Source of the DNA: Chelativorans sp. ZYF759
GTDB taxonomy: Bacteria > Pseudomonadota > Alphaproteobacteria > Rhizobiales > Rhizobiaceae
Direction of reading: 5' to 3'
NCBI RefSeq assembly: GCF_012911015.1
Contig: NZ_WVVV01000006.1
Span: forward strand, 247,137-311,136
DNA length: 64,000 nucleotides
This document shows, in pieces, positions 43,244-54,137 of this stretch. Position numbers and translations under genes: made by a program. Below the pieces are notes generated by a model. That model saw only the letters and a list, made by a program, of their open reading frames with translations. It was not told the DNA's origin and ran no database searches. The stretch's first letter is position 1. Every line of letters begins with the position of its first letter.

Positions 43244-46021
43244 TCAGTTTTCAGAGTCAGCGCCGTCCGATCCCAGATCGGGCGGCGTTTCGTTTGCGCC
43301 TTCCTCGATCACGTCCTCATCTGACTGCGCATCGGGAATGTGCTCGACCGACACCACGCGCTCTTCGCCAGCGGTGGTGAAGATTTTCACGCCCTTGGTG
43401 GCGCGGCTGGCGATGCGGATACCGCCCACGGGGACACGGATGACCTTGCCGCGATCCGTCACCAGCATGATCTGATCCTCCTGGCCGACCGGGAACGCCG
43501 CGACCAACGGTCCGATTTCGCCCGTCTTGGATACGTCCGTGGCGCGGATACCCTTGCCGCCCCTGCCGATGACACGGAAATCGTAGGATGAAGAGCGCTT
43601 GCCGAACCCCTTCTCGCTGACCGTCAGCACTAACTGTTCGCCCTGCTTGAGCGTCTCGTAACGTTCGGGCGTCAGATCGGCTTCCTCTGTCACTTCCTCA
43701 TTGGTCAGCGCAACGTCGTCCTCGTCGAGCCCGGCGGCCCGGCGTTCGGCGGCCGACTGCTTCAGGTAGCTGGCGCGCTCGCCGGGGGTCGCATCGACAT
43801 GGCCGAGAATGGCCATGGAAATCACCCTGTCGCCGTCGCCGAGATTGATGCCTCGCACGCCGGTCGAATTGCGACTTGCGAACACGCGCACGTCGGTTAC
43901 GGGGAAGCGGATGCACTGGCCGGATTCGGCCGTCAGCAGGATGTCGTCATTCTCGGTACAGGTGAAGACGCCAAGAATGCTGTCTCCCTCTTCGTCCAGC
44001 TTCATGGCAATCTTGCCATTGCGGTTGACCTGGACAAATTCGCTCAGCTTGTTGCGGCGGACAGTACCGCGCGTGGTCGCGAACATCACGTCCAGCTCGG
44101 CCCAGCTTTCCTCGTCCTCGGGCAGCGGCATGATGGTGGTGATGCGCTCGTCCTGCTGGAGAGGCAGCATGTTGCGCAGGAACTTGCCCCGCGACTGAGG
44201 CGTGCCGATCGGCAAGCGCCAGACCTTTTCCTTGTAGACGATGCCGCGCGAGGAGAAGAAAAGGATCGGCGTGTGGGTATTGGCCACGAACAGACGCGTG
44301 ACGAAATCCTCGTCCTTCGTCGCCATGCCCGAACGGCCCTTACCGCCGCGCGCCTGGGCGCGGTAGATCGAGAGCGGCACCCTCTTGATGTAGCCCTGAT
44401 GGGTGACGGTGACGACCATATCCTCGCGCTGGATGAGGTCTTCGTCCTCCATGTCCGCGCCTGCATCGGTGATCTCGGTGCGGCGCGGCGTGCCGAACTC
44501 GTCACGAAGCGCGACCAGTTCGTCCTTCACGATCTGCTGGATGCGGGCGCGCGATGACAGGATGTCCAGGAAATCGGCGATCTCAACGCCGATCTTGTTC
44601 AGCTCGTCTGCGATCTCGTCCCGACCGAGCGCCGTCAGGCGCTGCAGGCGCAGTTCGAGAATGGCGCGCGCCTGCTCCTCGGAAAGATTGTAGGTGCCAT
44701 CCTCGTTGATGCGATGGCGAGGGTCGTCGATCAGCAGGATCAGGCTTTCGACATCGGAAGCCGGCCAGCGACGCTCCATCAACTGCTCGCGCGCGGTCTG
44801 CGGGTCGGGTGCGCGGCGAATGACCCTGATGACCTCGTCGATATTGGCGACCGCAATCGCCAGGCCGACAAGCACGTGCGCCCGCTCGCGGGCACGCCGA
44901 AGGAGATACTTCGTACGGCGACTGATCACGTCCTCGCGGAACCAGACAAAAGCCTTCAGCATGTCGAGCAGGTTCATCTGCTCGGGCTTGCCGCCGTTCA
45001 AGGCGACCATGTTGGCGCCGAAGGACGTCTGCAGCGGCGTGAAGCGGTAGAGCTGGTTCAAGATGACGTCGGCATTGGCGTCGCGTTTGAGCTCCACCAC
45101 CACGCGATAACCTTGGCGATCGGACTCGTCGCGAATGTCGGAGATGCCCTCGATGCGCTTGTCGCGCACAAGTTCGGCCATCTTCTCGATCATCGAGGCC
45201 TTGTTCACCTGATACGGAATCTCGGTGACGATGATCGCCTCGCGATCACCCCTGATCTGCTCGATCTCGACCTTGCCACGCATCACGACCGAGCCACGTC
45301 CGGTCAGGTAGGCGCTGTAGATGCCGGCGCGACCCAGGATGAGACCACCGGTCGGGAAGTCCGGCCCGGGGATGATCTCCATCAGCTGCGGCAGTTCGAT
45401 TGCCGGGTTCTCGATGAGCGCGATGCAGCCATCGACCACTTCGGTGAGATTGTGGGGCGGGATGTTGGTCGCCATGCCCACGGCGATACCGCCCGAGCCG
45501 TTGACCAGAAGATTGGGGAAGCGCGCCGGCAGAACCTTGGGTTCCTGGGAGGCACCGTCATAGGTGTCCTGGAACTCGACGGTCTCCTTGTCGATGTCCT
45601 CGAGGAGCTCCCCCGCGACCTTGGTAAGCCTCGCCTCGGTATAGCGCATCGCCGCAGGCGGATCGCCATCGATGGATCCAAAATTACCCTGGCCGTCGAT
45701 GAGCGGCACGCGCAACGACCAATGCTGGGCCATGCGCACGAGCGCGTCATAGATGGAGGCGTCGCCATGCGGGTGGTATTTACCCATGACGTCGGCAACA
45801 GGGCGTGCCGACTTCACGTATTTGCGGTTCCAGACATAACCGCTCTCATGGCTGGCATAGAGGATGCGGCGGTGCACCGGTTTCAGGCCGTCGCGCACAT
45901 CGGGCAGCGCCCTGCTGACGATCACGCTCATGGCGTAATCGAGATAGGAGCGCTGCATCTCCTCCATGATGGAGATGGGGTCGATGCCTTCGGGCCCGGT
46001 CGGCGTCGTCTGATCAGTCAA
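43244..46021 (-). CDS. gyrA: DNA gyrase subunit A
   Basis: Type II topoisomerase subunit that cuts DNA and passes a second duplex. The 925-residue protein has catalytic Tyr127 in MRYTEARL, the tower and coiled-coil domains, and a C-terminal beta-pinwheel with the GyrA-box ARGGKGR near 565. The quinolone-determining region reads [13 protein letters not shown]: the position of E. coli Ser83 is Ala88. An insertion of about 35 residues around 790-825 ([20 protein letters not shown]) is a known mark of alphaproteobacterial GyrA. A promoter lies just upstream. Confidence 0.97.
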   Translation of the reverse strand: MTDQTTPTGPEGIDPISIMEEMQRSYLDYAMSVIVSRALPDVRDGLKPVHRRILYASHESGYVWNRKYVKSARPVADVMGKYHPHGDASIYDALVRMAQHWSLRVPLIDGQGNFGSIDGDPPAAMRYTEARLTKVAGELLEDIDKETVEFQDTYDGASQEPKVLPARFPNLLVNGSGGIAVGMATNIPPHNLTEVVDGCIALIENPAIELPQLMEIIPGPDFPTGGLILGRAGIYSAYLTGRGSVVMRGKVEIEQIRGDREAIIVTEIPYQVNKASMIEKMAELVRDKRIEGISDIRDESDRQGYRVVVELKRDANADVILNQLYRFTPLQTSFGANMVALNGGKPEQMNLLDMLKAFVWFREDVISRRTKYLLRRARERAHVLVGLAIAVANIDEVIRVIRRAPDPQTAREQLMERRWPASDVESLILLIDDPRHRINEDGTYNLSEEQARAILELRLQRLTALGRDEIADELNKIGVEIADFLDILSSRARIQQIVKDELVALRDEFGTPRRTEITDAGADMEDEDLIQREDMVVTVTHQGYIKRVPLSIYRAQARGGKGRSGMATKDEDFVTRLFVANTHTPILFFSSRGIVYKEKVWRLPIGTPQSRGKFLRNMLPLQQDERITTIMPLPEDEESWAELDVMFATTRGTVRRNKLSEFVQVNRNGKIAMKLDEEGDSILGVFTCTENDDILLTAESGQCIRFPVTDVRVFASRNSTGVRGINLGDGDRVISMAILGHVDATPGERASYLKQSAAERRAAGLDEDDVALTNEEVTEEADLTPERYETLKQGEQLVLTVSEKGFGKRSSSYDFRVIGRGGKGIRATDVSKTGEIGPLVAAFPVGQEDQIMLVTDRGKVIRVPVGGIRIASRATKGVKIFTTAGEERVVSVEHIPDAQSDEDVIEEGANETPPDLGSDGADSEN

Positions 46022-46057
46022 TGGACTTCACGCAATCTGTTGGAATCACCTGCTCCT

Positions 46058-46085
46058 TATATAGGAACAGCGCGGTGGTATCCAA
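46058..46085 (-). promoter_or_regulatory. Predicted sigma-70 promoter of gyrA
   Basis: On the minus strand TTGGAT and TATATA are 16 bases apart, about 38 bases before the gyrA start codon. Good -10, fair -35. Confidence 0.55.
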
Positions 46086-46308
46086 ACCTCACCGGCCGAT
46101 TTCCAAGGCTGTTTTCTTTATTTATATCATGGCGTTAGATGCCCCATCGATGCGTGGCGCAATAAGTCTCGCCGTCGGAAACGTGCCGCGGGCCGCATCA
46201 GCCCGTCATGTGGGCGAATCGTCGGCACAGAGAGGCGGTTGGGGTGGCGCGTTTCTCCATGCTAGGTTTCCTCCGAAACCGACGGAATCGGATCGGTGGA
46301 GGGGCGGA

Positions 46309-46938
46309 ATGCCGAGCTATGACGCGCTGTTCAATGCGCTTGTGACGATGCTGGTGACGATCGATCCACCGGGGCTGGCGCCACTGTTCCTGGCCGTGAC
46401 CGCCGGCATGAATCGCGCCGAACGGACGCAGGTCGCGGCGCGCTCCTCGATCATCGCCTTCTTCACGCTGGCCCTCTTCGCCGTGGCTGGGGCGGCAATC
46501 CTGGCACTGTTCGGCATCACGCTGCCGGCCTTCAGGGTCGCGGGAGGGCTGCTGCTTTTCTATATCGCCTTCGAGATGATCTTCGAGCGCCGCCAGGAAC
46601 GGCACGAGAAGAGTGCCGAGCGTGCGATCACCACCGACATGATCCGCAACGTGGCGGCCTTTCCCCTGGCGATACCGCTGATTGCAGGCCCCGGCGCCAT
46701 CTCCGCATCGGTGCTGCTTTCGGGGACGATGCCGGGACCGACGGGGCACGCGATGCTGGTCGCGATCATCGCGCTGTGCATCGGGATCACCTTTCTGGTG
46801 CTCCTGCTTGCAGAGCGGGTGGACAGGTTCTTGGGAGAGACGGGTCGCTCGATCCTGACACGGCTTCTGGGGGTCATTCTCGCAGCGCTTGCCGTGCAGT
46901 TCGTCGCCGACGGCATCAAGGCGCTGATGGCGGCCTGA
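46309..46938 (+). CDS. MarC family membrane protein
   Basis: The 209-residue protein has six hydrophobic segments and the MarC/YchE signatures NALVTMLVTIDPPGLAPLFL at the start and AAFPLAIPLIAGPGAISASV in the middle. The family was once linked to multiple antibiotic resistance, which later work did not support; its transport role is unknown. The ATG of MPSYDALFNA is preceded by GGAGGGG. The 287 bases between it and gyrA contain the gyrA promoter and nothing else I can identify. Confidence 0.88.
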   Translation: MPSYDALFNALVTMLVTIDPPGLAPLFLAVTAGMNRAERTQVAARSSIIAFFTLALFAVAGAAILALFGITLPAFRVAGGLLLFYIAFEMIFERRQERHEKSAERAITTDMIRNVAAFPLAIPLIAGPGAISASVLLSGTMPGPTGHAMLVAIIALCIGITFLVLLLAERVDRFLGETGRSILTRLLGVILAALAVQFVADGIKALMAA

Positions 46939-46972
46939 GGCAGCCGCCATCGATCTTTGTCGCTTCTGCCGC

Positions 46973-47386
46973 CTATTCGACGGCTTCGCGGATCAGTTCG
47001 TTGATCTGGTTGGCGAGTTCCGGATCGGCCTGGGCGGTCTCGATGATCGAGTTGTATTCCTCGACGCTGATGCCTTCGGCATTCTCGACGACCAGCACCA
47101 TCTCTTGCGTGGCCTGCTGCTGGACCTGCTGCTGCTCCTCGGGCGTATCTGCCTCCTGCATCTGCGGCAGGTAGGTGCGGTTGATCTCGTCAACCTGGAG
47201 GAAGGCCACCACGAAGGAACGCAACGTACCCTCGTCAAAATTTGCTGCCGCAGGCGCTTCCATCGTGGTGGGCGCTTCGGCCGCCGGAGGCTGTACCTGG
47301 TCCTGCGCGGCGGCTCCGGAAACGGCCAGGGGGCCCGCCGCAAGTCCGAGCACGGAAAGGGCAATCAGGGAATCTCTCAAACGCAT
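46973..47386 (-). CDS. DUF4168 family exported protein
   Basis: The 137-residue protein has a signal peptide (about 1-27), a Pro/Ala-rich spacer, then an acidic helical domain with LRSFVVAFLQVDEINRTYLPQMQ and YNSIIETAQADPELANQINELI, matching DUF4168. Function is unknown; family members are exported and helical. GGAG seven bases before ATG 47386 chooses the start; two upstream methionines lack a site. It is convergent with the MarC gene and divergent from map. Confidence 0.8.
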   Translation of the reverse strand: MRLRDSLIALSVLGLAAGPLAVSGAAAQDQVQPPAAEAPTTMEAPAAANFDEGTLRSFVVAFLQVDEINRTYLPQMQEADTPEEQQQVQQQATQEMVLVVENAEGISVEEYNSIIETAQADPELANQINELIREAVE

Positions 47387-47504
47387 GTTGATCTCCATGT
47401 ATTCGTCATTGGGGGAAGGCACGGGCCCTCCCTTCTAAATGGACGCTTGCAGAACCGATAATGCGGCTCAGTCCATTGATGCCTACATAGTCAGCCGAGC
47501 GTGG

Positions 47505-47519
47505 TGTGACTGTGTCACA
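47505..47519. promoter_or_regulatory. Inverted repeat TGTGAC-N3-GTCACA
   Basis: A perfect 6+3+6 dyad lies in the divergent region between the DUF4168 gene and map. It resembles a CRP/FNR-family half-site pair (TGTGA/TCACA), but the spacing is five rather than six bases between the inner five-base halves. Regulator unknown. Confidence 0.35.
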
Positions 47520-47678
47520 AGCTGGATTTGGGTCTCACATTATCTGAAGAGTGGAGACATTCATTTATCGAAGGCCCCTGCAGCGGCGCCGTCGCGCCGG
47601 ATCGATCAGCCCTTGCTCAAACGGGTCGGCAATGCCAATTGTGGACCAACAAACGACATCAGATTAAACGAGCAGGAC

Positions 47679-48521
47679 ATGGTCACCTATCTCGAAGCCG
47701 ATGCGCTCCCGCTGCGCAACACGGGCCAGATACGCCTCTACGGGCCGGATGCGTTCGAAGGCATGCGCAAGGCGTGCCAGCTGACCGCGCGCTGCCTCGA
47801 CGAATTGGTCGACATCGTCCAGCCGGGCGTGCCGACCGAGACGATAGACAGGTTCGTCTTCGAGTTCGGGATGGATCACGGGGCGCTGCCGGCCACGCTC
47901 AACTATCGCGGCTATACCAAATCGAGCTGTACCTCGATCAACCATGTCGTCTGCCACGGAATCCCGGATGCCAAGCCGCTGCGCGAGGGCGACATCGTCA
48001 ATATCGACGTGACCTACATCGTGGATGGATGGCATGGCGATTCGAGCCGCATGTATCCAGTCGGCCAGATCAAGCGGGCGGCCGAGCGCCTGCTCGAGGT
48101 CACGCATGAGTGCCTGATGCGCGGCATCGCCGCGGTGAAGCCCGGCGTACGTACCGGCGCGATCGGCGCGGCCATCCAGCAATTCGCGGAAGCCGAGCGC
48201 TGCTCGGTCGTTCGTGATTTCTGCGGCCATGGCGTCGGCCTGCTCTTTCACGATGCGCCGAACATCCTGCATTATGGCAGCCCGCATGAAGGCGTGGAGA
48301 TGCGCGAAGGCATGATCTTCACGATCGAGCCGATGATCAATCTCGGCCGGCCGCATGTGAAGGTACTGGCCGACGGCTGGACCGCCGTGACGCGCGACCG
48401 GTCGCTTTCCGCCCAGTACGAACACACGATCGGCGTGACTTCGGAAGGCTGCGAGATATTCTCGCTCTCGCCGGGCGGGCTCGACCGACCCGGGCTTGCC
48501 GACAGCGCGCCCCAGGCATAG
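47679..48521 (+). CDS. map: Methionine aminopeptidase type I
   Basis: Removes the initiator methionine from nascent proteins. The 280 residues have all five metal ligands, Asp110, Asp121, His184, Glu217 and Glu248, plus the catalytic His93 in NHVVCHGIP. The N-terminal extension before [13 protein letters not shown] is typical of the alphaproteobacterial type I enzyme. The start is the ATG of [10 protein letters not shown] with GAGCAGG close upstream; the open frame continues farther but has no site. radC follows 32 bases later on the same strand. Confidence 0.95.
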   Translation: MVTYLEADALPLRNTGQIRLYGPDAFEGMRKACQLTARCLDELVDIVQPGVPTETIDRFVFEFGMDHGALPATLNYRGYTKSSCTSINHVVCHGIPDAKPLREGDIVNIDVTYIVDGWHGDSSRMYPVGQIKRAAERLLEVTHECLMRGIAAVKPGVRTGAIGAAIQQFAEAERCSVVRDFCGHGVGLLFHDAPNILHYGSPHEGVEMREGMIFTIEPMINLGRPHVKVLADGWTAVTRDRSLSAQYEHTIGVTSEGCEIFSLSPGGLDRPGLADSAPQA

Positions 48522-48553
48522 GCTCAGGCCACTTCACGCGAGGGGGTGGCGCG

Positions 48554-49309
48554 ATGCAGGAAGGTGAGGACGAAAGAGGCTTCTTCGCAGAAGTCCCGCC
48601 CTCGCCGACCAAGGCGGGGCGACTGGCTCGGCAGGAAAAGCCCCATTATTACGGCCATCGCGAACGTCTCCGCGACCGCTTTCGCGACAATGGTGCCGCA
48701 GCGCTCGCCGATTACGAGCTGCTCGAGCTTATACTCTTCCGCTCGATCCCGCGCGCCGATACCAAGGGACCAGCCAAAGCGCTGTTGAAGCGTTTCGGCT
48801 CCTTCGCCGAGGTTCTGGGCGCACCGGAACACCTGCTGCGCGAAGTGGAGGGCATCGGCGCAGCGGCGGCCACCGACATCAAACTCGTCGCGGCGGCGGC
48901 CAGCCGCATGGTGAAGGGCGAGATCGCCGCGCGGCCGCTGCTGAGTTCCTGGCAGCAGGTCCTCGAATACTGCCGGGCGGCGATGGCTTTCGAGACGCGC
49001 GAACAGTTTCGCATCCTCTTCCTCGACAAGAAGAACGTGCTGATCGCCGACGAGGTCCAGCAATCCGGCACCGTCGACCATACGCCGGTCTATCCCCGGG
49101 AAGTCGTGCGCCGGGCGCTGGAGCTCTCGGCCTCGGCCCTCATCCTGCTGCACAACCACCCGTCCGGCGACCCGGCGCCCTCGCGCGCCGACATCGACAT
49201 GACGCGGACCATCATCGAGACGGCGAAACCGCTCGGCATCGTGGTCCACGACCATATCGTGATCGGCCGCTCCGGACATGCCAGCATGAAGGGCCTGCAA
49301 CTGATCTGA
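48554..49309 (+). CDS. radC: RadC family JAMM-domain protein
   Basis: The 251-residue protein has an N-terminal helix-hairpin-helix region (about 40-115, [18 protein letters not shown]) and a C-terminal JAMM/MPN metal domain with [16 protein letters not shown]: His200, His202 and Asp213 bind the metal, and a glutamate earlier in the domain is the general base. The historical role in recombination repair is not supported for the E. coli protein, and the substrate is unknown. It follows map by 32 bases and is terminated by a strong hairpin. Confidence 0.92.
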   Translation: MQEGEDERGFFAEVPPSPTKAGRLARQEKPHYYGHRERLRDRFRDNGAAALADYELLELILFRSIPRADTKGPAKALLKRFGSFAEVLGAPEHLLREVEGIGAAAATDIKLVAAAASRMVKGEIAARPLLSSWQQVLEYCRAAMAFETREQFRILFLDKKNVLIADEVQQSGTVDHTPVYPREVVRRALELSASALILLHNHPSGDPAPSRADIDMTRTIIETAKPLGIVVHDHIVIGRSGHASMKGLQLI

Positions 49310-49316
49310 GCAAAGA

Positions 49317-49341
49317 AAAAGGGGCCCCGAGGGCCCCTTTC
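49317..49341. terminator. Bidirectional terminator between radC and rplQ
   Basis: A stem AAAGGGGCCC/GGGCCCCTTT with a short loop (CGA) is flanked by A-rich sequence on the left and ends in T residues on the right. It lies between convergent radC and rplQ and can stop transcription from both sides. Confidence 0.8.
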
Positions 49342-49378
49342 CCGTTCCCGCATGCGGGATATCAATTGACCGTCCGGC

Positions 49379-49816
49379 TTACGCGGCGGCTTCCTCACGA
49401 TTTTCGTTCTCGGACTCGGCTTCCATGCGGGCCTTGTCGGCCGCGCCCTTGGCACTGACGTCGCGATCGACGAACTCGATAACCGCCATCGGCGCGTTGT
49501 CGCCGTAACGGAAACCGGCCTTCATGATGCGCAGATAGCCGCCATTGCGATCAGCATAACGCGGCGCGATCTCATCGAAGAGGCGCTTTGCCATGGTCTC
49601 GTTGCGGATCTGCGAGATCGCCTGACGACGGGCATGCAGATTGCCACGCTTACCGAGCGTGACGAGCTTCTCCACGATCGGGCGAAGTTCCTTCGCCTTC
49701 GGGAGTGTGGTGACGATCTGCTCATGTTCGATGAGCGATGCGGCCATGTTGGCGAACAGCGCCTTGCGGTGGCTTGCGGTGCGGTTCAGCTTGCGGCCGG
49801 AATTTCCGTGGCGCAT
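49379..49816 (-). CDS. rplQ: 50S ribosomal protein L17
   Basis: Large-subunit protein at the peptide exit side. The 145 residues open with [20 protein letters not shown] and contain the conserved [20 protein letters not shown]. The C-terminal acidic and Glu/Ala-rich tail makes it about 18 residues longer than the E. coli protein. It ends the alpha operon part of the supercluster, 42 bases after rpoA. Confidence 0.97.
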   Translation of the reverse strand: MRHGNSGRKLNRTASHRKALFANMAASLIEHEQIVTTLPKAKELRPIVEKLVTLGKRGNLHARRQAISQIRNETMAKRLFDEIAPRYADRNGGYLRIMKAGFRYGDNAPMAVIEFVDRDVSAKGAADKARMEAESENENREEAAA

Positions 49817-49858
49817 GAGCCTTCTCCTTCAAAAGTGTTCCTGCGAGGCGCGATGGCC

Positions 49859-50869
49859 TCAGTACTGATCTTCGTAGCGCTTGGCCAGATCGTCGATGTT
49901 GTCCGGCGGCCAATCCGGCACTTCCATGCCGAGATGAAGCCCCATGGAAGCCAGCACTTCCTTGATCTCGTTCAGCGACTTGCGGCCGAAATTCGGCGTG
50001 CGCAGCATCTCCGCCTCGGTCTTCTGAATGAGATCGCCGATGTAGACGATGTTGTCGTTCTTCAGGCAGTTGGCCGAACGGACGGAAAGCTCCAGTTCGT
50101 CGACCTTCTTGAGAAGCGCGGGGTTGAAGGCAAGCTCGGTAACCTGCTCGGACGGCTCTTCCTTCTGGGGCTCGTCGAAATTGACGAACATGCCCAGCTG
50201 ATCCTGCAAAATGCGCGCGGCAAAGGCCACGGCATCCTCGCCGGTGATCGATCCGTCGGTCTCAAGCGTCAAGGTCAGCTTGTCATAATCGAGAACCTGG
50301 CCCTCGCGGGTGTTCTCGACCTTGTAGGAGACCTTGCGAACCGGGGAATAGAGGCTGTCGACCGGAATGAGGCCGATCGGCGCGTCTTCCGCACGGTTGC
50401 GATCGGCGGGCACATAACCCTTGCCGGTGTCCACGGTGAATTCCATGCGGATCTCAGCATCCTCGTCCAGCGTGCAGAGCACGTGATCGGGATTGAGGAC
50501 TTCCACGTCGCCCACGGTCTGGATGTCGCCGGCAGTGACGATGCCCGGGCCCTGCTTGCGCACGACCATGCGCTTGGGCCCCTCGCCTTCCATGCTGATG
50601 GCGATTTCCTTGATGTTGAGGACGATGTCGGTCACGTCCTCTCGCACACCCGGGATCGACGAGAATTCATGCAGAACGCCATCGATCTGAACGGCCGTCA
50701 CGGCGGCACCGCGCAGCGACGACAACAGGACGCGACGCAGGGCGTTGCCCAGCGTGAGGCCGAAACCGCGCTCGAGCGGCTCGGCGACCAGCGTCGTCAG
50801 GGTCTTGCCCTTGGAGGAGAATTCAAGCTTGTTGGGCTTGATCAGTTCCTGCCAGTTTTTCTGGATCAT
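49859..50869 (-). CDS. rpoA: RNA polymerase alpha subunit
   Basis: The 336 residues comprise the N-terminal assembly domain with [18 protein letters not shown] and the C-terminal domain with [20 protein letters not shown], which contacts UP-element DNA and activators, and the [10 protein letters not shown] helix. ATG 50869 is chosen because AAGGAA precedes it and the family N-terminus is [10 protein letters not shown]. It lies between rpsK and rplQ; the 103-base gap before it could hold an internal promoter. Confidence 0.98.
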   Translation of the reverse strand: MIQKNWQELIKPNKLEFSSKGKTLTTLVAEPLERGFGLTLGNALRRVLLSSLRGAAVTAVQIDGVLHEFSSIPGVREDVTDIVLNIKEIAISMEGEGPKRMVVRKQGPGIVTAGDIQTVGDVEVLNPDHVLCTLDEDAEIRMEFTVDTGKGYVPADRNRAEDAPIGLIPVDSLYSPVRKVSYKVENTREGQVLDYDKLTLTLETDGSITGEDAVAFAARILQDQLGMFVNFDEPQKEEPSEQVTELAFNPALLKKVDELELSVRSANCLKNDNIVYIGDLIQKTEAEMLRTPNFGRKSLNEIKEVLASMGLHLGMEVPDWPPDNIDDLAKRYEDQY

Positions 50870-50972
50870 GCTTGTTTCCTTCCGTAACCCGGCCACCATC
50901 CAATCGTGGCGGGTGAATTGGAAACCGCGGAGGAGCGCCATTGAAGACGCTCACACGGTGTGCGTGGAGCGA

Positions 50973-51362
50973 CTAGACGCGGCGCTTCTTGCGCGGACGG
51001 CAGCCATTGTGCGGGATCGGCGTCACATCACGGATCGACGTGATGGTGAAACCGGCCGCCTGGAGCGCGCGCAGAGCCGACTCGCGGCCCGAACCGGGAC
51101 CGGAGACCTCGACCTCGAGCATCTTCATGCCATGCTCCTGCGCCTTGCGGGCGCAATCTTCCGCAGCGATCTGCGCGGCAAAGGGAGTCGACTTGCGCGA
51201 TCCCTTGAAACCCTGCGAACCTGCCGACGACCAGGCAATGGTGTTGCCCTGCGCATCGGTCACGGTGATCATGGTGTTGTTGAAGGTCGAACTCACATGG
51301 GCGACGCCCGTTGTGATGTTTTTGCGTTCGCGGCGGCGGACGCGGGCGGCTTCTTTGGCCAT
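50973..51362 (-). CDS. rpsK: 30S ribosomal protein S11
   Basis: Platform protein of the small subunit. The 129 residues have [41 protein letters not shown] and the C-terminal [16 protein letters not shown]. The basic N-terminus [15 protein letters not shown] is family-typical. It follows rpsM by 99 bases. Confidence 0.98.
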   Translation of the reverse strand: MAKEAARVRRRERKNITTGVAHVSSTFNNTMITVTDAQGNTIAWSSAGSQGFKGSRKSTPFAAQIAAEDCARKAQEHGMKMLEVEVSGPGSGRESALRALQAAGFTITSIRDVTPIPHNGCRPRKKRRV

Positions 51363-51461
51363 AGTGTTACCTTTCCTGATCTCGACACCGCCGTAATGCC
51401 AGCGGCTCCACCTTCGCGGAGAGCCGCAAGGCGCTCCGCGAAAAATTCCTGACCGGCGTGA

Positions 51462-51830
51462 TTACTTCTTCTTGCCGGCGATGGCCTTCGCGGGACCCTT
51501 GCGGGTGCGCGCGTTGGTATGGGTGCGCTGGCCGCGGACGGGCAGCGAGCGACGATGGCGCAGGCCGCGGTAGCAGCCCAGATCCATCAGACGCTTGATG
51601 TTCATGGCGACCTCGCGGCGCAGATCACCCTCGACCTGGTAGTCACGGTCGATCGTCTCGCGGATCTGAATGACCTCGGAGTCGGTGAGCTGGTTCACGC
51701 GCCGTTCGGCGGGAATTCCAACCTTCTCGACAATCTCGTTCGCGAATTTCGCGCCGATGCCGTGAATGTACTGCAGCGCGATGACGACACGCTTGTTGGT
51801 CGGGATATTGACGCCTGCTATGCGGGCCAT
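51462..51830 (-). CDS. rpsM: 30S ribosomal protein S13
   Basis: Head protein of the small subunit that bridges to the large subunit and tRNA. The 122 residues start [16 protein letters not shown] and end in the lysine-rich tail of family proteins; [20 protein letters not shown] is the 16S contact. GGAGAAG before ATG 51830 decides the start. It begins the alpha operon after a 213-base gap from adk. Confidence 0.98.
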   Translation of the reverse strand: MARIAGVNIPTNKRVVIALQYIHGIGAKFANEIVEKVGIPAERRVNQLTDSEVIQIRETIDRDYQVEGDLRREVAMNIKRLMDLGCYRGLRHRRSLPVRGQRTHTNARTRKGPAKAIAGKKK

Positions 51831-51949
51831 GGTCTTCTCCATTTGAGCCGGTATGCCCGGCGCTTGTGTGAGGCCGGTCGAGCCGGCATTTTCAGTTCAC
51901 TCCGCGTCCGGTGGAGGCCGGCCCTTGCGAAGGGTGTTTCCAATGCACG

Positions 51950-51974
51950 AAAGCCGCGCCCCAATGAAGGCGCG
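51950..51974 (-). terminator. Weak terminator-like hairpin between adk and rpsM
   Basis: On the minus strand the 6-bp GC stem CGCGCC/GGCGCG (loop TTCATTGG) is followed by GCTTTC. It lies about 70 bases after the adk stop, in the longest gap (213 bases) within the supercluster. It may attenuate transcription before rpsM. Confidence 0.4.
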
Positions 51975-52043
51975 ACATACGCTGTCTGGTTGGAAGACGG
52001 GCCGCTATAGTCCAGTCCGGCCGATCCGTCAACCTCTGTCGCT

Positions 52044-52634
52044 TCAGACCCTGACGCCCTGCAGGATCTTCTCGATCTCCGCGGTGACGACGTCCATGTC
52101 GGCCATGCCGTCCACGGTCTTCAGCTCGCCCTGTCGCTCGTAATAGGCCGACAGCGGCGCAGTCTTGTTCCGGTATTCCTCGAGGCGGGTGCGGAAGGAG
52201 TCGGCATTATCGTCCGCCCTCACCTTTCCGCCCGCAGCGGCGGTCTCGGCCGCACGCTTCTCGATGCGCTTGACCAGCTCGTCTTCGACGACCTTGAGCT
52301 CGATCACGGCATCAAGCGAGATGCCCTTGTCGGCCAGCATGGCCGTCAGCGCCTCGGCCTGCGCGACGGTGCGCGGAAATCCATCGAGGATGAACCCCTT
52401 TGCGGCGTCCGGCTCGTCGATGCGCTCCGAAACGATCTGGTTCACGACATCGTCGGAAACCAGCCCTCCCGAATCCATGATCGACTTCGCCTTGCGGCCA
52501 ATATCGGTGCCATTGGCAACAGCGGAACGCAGCATGTCGCCCGTCGACAATTGCGGAATCCCGTGCTTCTCGACCAGTCTGGCGGCCTGTGTCCCCTTGC
52601 CGGCTCCCGGCGGTCCGAGCAGTATAAGCCTCAT
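52044..52634 (-). CDS. adk: Adenylate kinase
   Basis: Interconverts AMP, ADP and ATP. The 196 residues have the P-loop [10 protein letters not shown] (7-16), the AMP-binding [10 protein letters not shown], and the [16 protein letters not shown] signature. The lid is short and has no zinc cysteines, typical of this bacterial class. Its ATG overlaps the secY stop by four bases (ATGA), coupling the two. Confidence 0.97.
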   Translation of the reverse strand: MRLILLGPPGAGKGTQAARLVEKHGIPQLSTGDMLRSAVANGTDIGRKAKSIMDSGGLVSDDVVNQIVSERIDEPDAAKGFILDGFPRTVAQAEALTAMLADKGISLDAVIELKVVEDELVKRIEKRAAETAAAGGKVRADDNADSFRTRLEEYRNKTAPLSAYYERQGELKTVDGMADMDVVTAEIEKILQGVRV

Positions 52635-53971
52635 CGTCCCCGTCTTCCTCCACGCAACTTCGACTTCTTGATCAGCCCCTCATACTGATGGGCGATCAGA
52701 TGGCCCTGCGTCTGCGCCACGGTATCGAGCGTGACGCTGACCACGATGAGCAGCGATGTACCACCCAGATAGAAAGGTACGCCGGTCGCCGAGATCAGAA
52801 ACTCGGGAATGAGGCATACAACGACCAGGTAGAGCGCGCCGACGACCGTGATGCGGGTCAGCACGTAATCGATGTACTCGGCCGTGCGCTCACCGGGACG
52901 ATAGCCGGGAATGAAGCCAGAATGCTTCTTCAGATTGTCGGCGGTGTCCTTCGGGTTGAAGACGATGGCCGTGTAGAAGAAAGCGAAGAAGGCGATCATG
53001 CCGGCATAAAACAGCATGTAGAGCGGCTGACCGTGGCCGAGCGTCGCCAGGACCGTCGCGGCCCATCCGGGCAGCTGCGTGGTGTCGGAGAAGCCGGCCA
53101 GCGTCGCGGGCAGAAGCAGAAGCGAGGAGGCGAAGATCGGCGGGATGACGCCGGCCGTGTTCAGCTTCAGCGGCAGGTGCGAGGTATCGCCCTGGAACAT
53201 CCGGTTGCCGACCTGGCGCTTCGGATACTGGATCAGAAGGCGCCTCTGGGCCCGTTCGAAGAACACGATCACGCCGATCAGCACGAAGGCCAGCAGGAGA
53301 ATCGCGATGATGAGCGCGGTCGAAAGCGCACCGGTGCGGCCGAGTTCAAGCGTACCGGCGATCGCTGACGGAAGGCCCGCCACGATGCCCGCAAAAATGA
53401 TCAGGGAGATGCCGTTGCCGAGACCGCGTGCCGTGATCTGCTCGCCGAGCCACATCAGGAACATGGTGCCGCCGACCAGCGTGATGACAGCGGAAATACG
53501 GAAGAACCAGCCCGGATCGGTAACGATGTCCTGGCCGGTCTCCAGCCCCACGGCAATGCCGTAGGCCTGGACGGTGGCCAGCAGCACGGTGCCGTAGCGC
53601 GTGTACTGGTTGATGATCTTGCGGCCCTGCTCGCCTTCCTTCTTCAGCTGCTCCAATGTCGGCACGACGGCCGTCATGAGCTGCATGATAATGGAGGCGG
53701 AGATATAGGGCATGATGCCCAGCGCGAAGATCGCCATGCGCTCCACGGCGCCGCCGGCGAACATGTTGAACATGCCGAGCACGCCGCCCGACTGCTGCTC
53801 GAAGGCCTGCGCGAAGGCCAGAGGATTGATACCGGGCATCGGGATATAGGTACCGATGCGGTAGACGATCAGGGCACCCAGCGTGAACCAGATTCGCTTC
53901 TTGAGGTCCTCGGCCTTGGCGAAGGCCGAAAAGTTCAGGTTCGCCGCAAGTTGTTCTGCCGCCGATGCCAT
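52631..53971 (-). CDS. secY: Preprotein translocase subunit SecY
   Basis: Channel subunit of the Sec protein-conducting pore in the inner membrane. The 446 residues form ten hydrophobic helices; recognisable parts are the first helix with [12 protein letters not shown], the plug region after it, and the cytosolic loop with [12 protein letters not shown] at the end. GGAG precedes ATG 53971. It follows rplO after 166 bases and couples to adk downstream. Confidence 0.98.
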   Translation of the reverse strand: MASAAEQLAANLNFSAFAKAEDLKKRIWFTLGALIVYRIGTYIPMPGINPLAFAQAFEQQSGGVLGMFNMFAGGAVERMAIFALGIMPYISASIIMQLMTAVVPTLEQLKKEGEQGRKIINQYTRYGTVLLATVQAYGIAVGLETGQDIVTDPGWFFRISAVITLVGGTMFLMWLGEQITARGLGNGISLIIFAGIVAGLPSAIAGTLELGRTGALSTALIIAILLLAFVLIGVIVFFERAQRRLLIQYPKRQVGNRMFQGDTSHLPLKLNTAGVIPPIFASSLLLLPATLAGFSDTTQLPGWAATVLATLGHGQPLYMLFYAGMIAFFAFFYTAIVFNPKDTADNLKKHSGFIPGYRPGERTAEYIDYVLTRITVVGALYLVVVCLIPEFLISATGVPFYLGGTSLLIVVSVTLDTVAQTQGHLIAHQYEGLIKKSKLRGGRRGR

Positions 53972-54137
53972 GAAGAATTCTCCGAAAGAGGACGGGCGAC
54001 GTTTCGCGCCGCAGGTCCTTCTGTCTATCGCGTCGAGATCTCGCGCAGTGCCTCCCCCGCGCAGAACGACCGACCCGAGATAAGGCTCAGACCGCCGATA
54101 TGCAAGCCGGGGCGTGTAGCCCCGGCTCGACATTTCG

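Noticed and set aside
46021..46308. Upstream extension of the MarC frame
   Set aside because: It overlaps the gyrA promoter, has no family resemblance, and a strong GGAGGGG site serves the internal ATG.
47439..47678. Upstream extension of the map frame
   Set aside because: Methionine aminopeptidases begin near the ATG at 47679; the extension holds the TGTGAC dyad and has no ribosome site.
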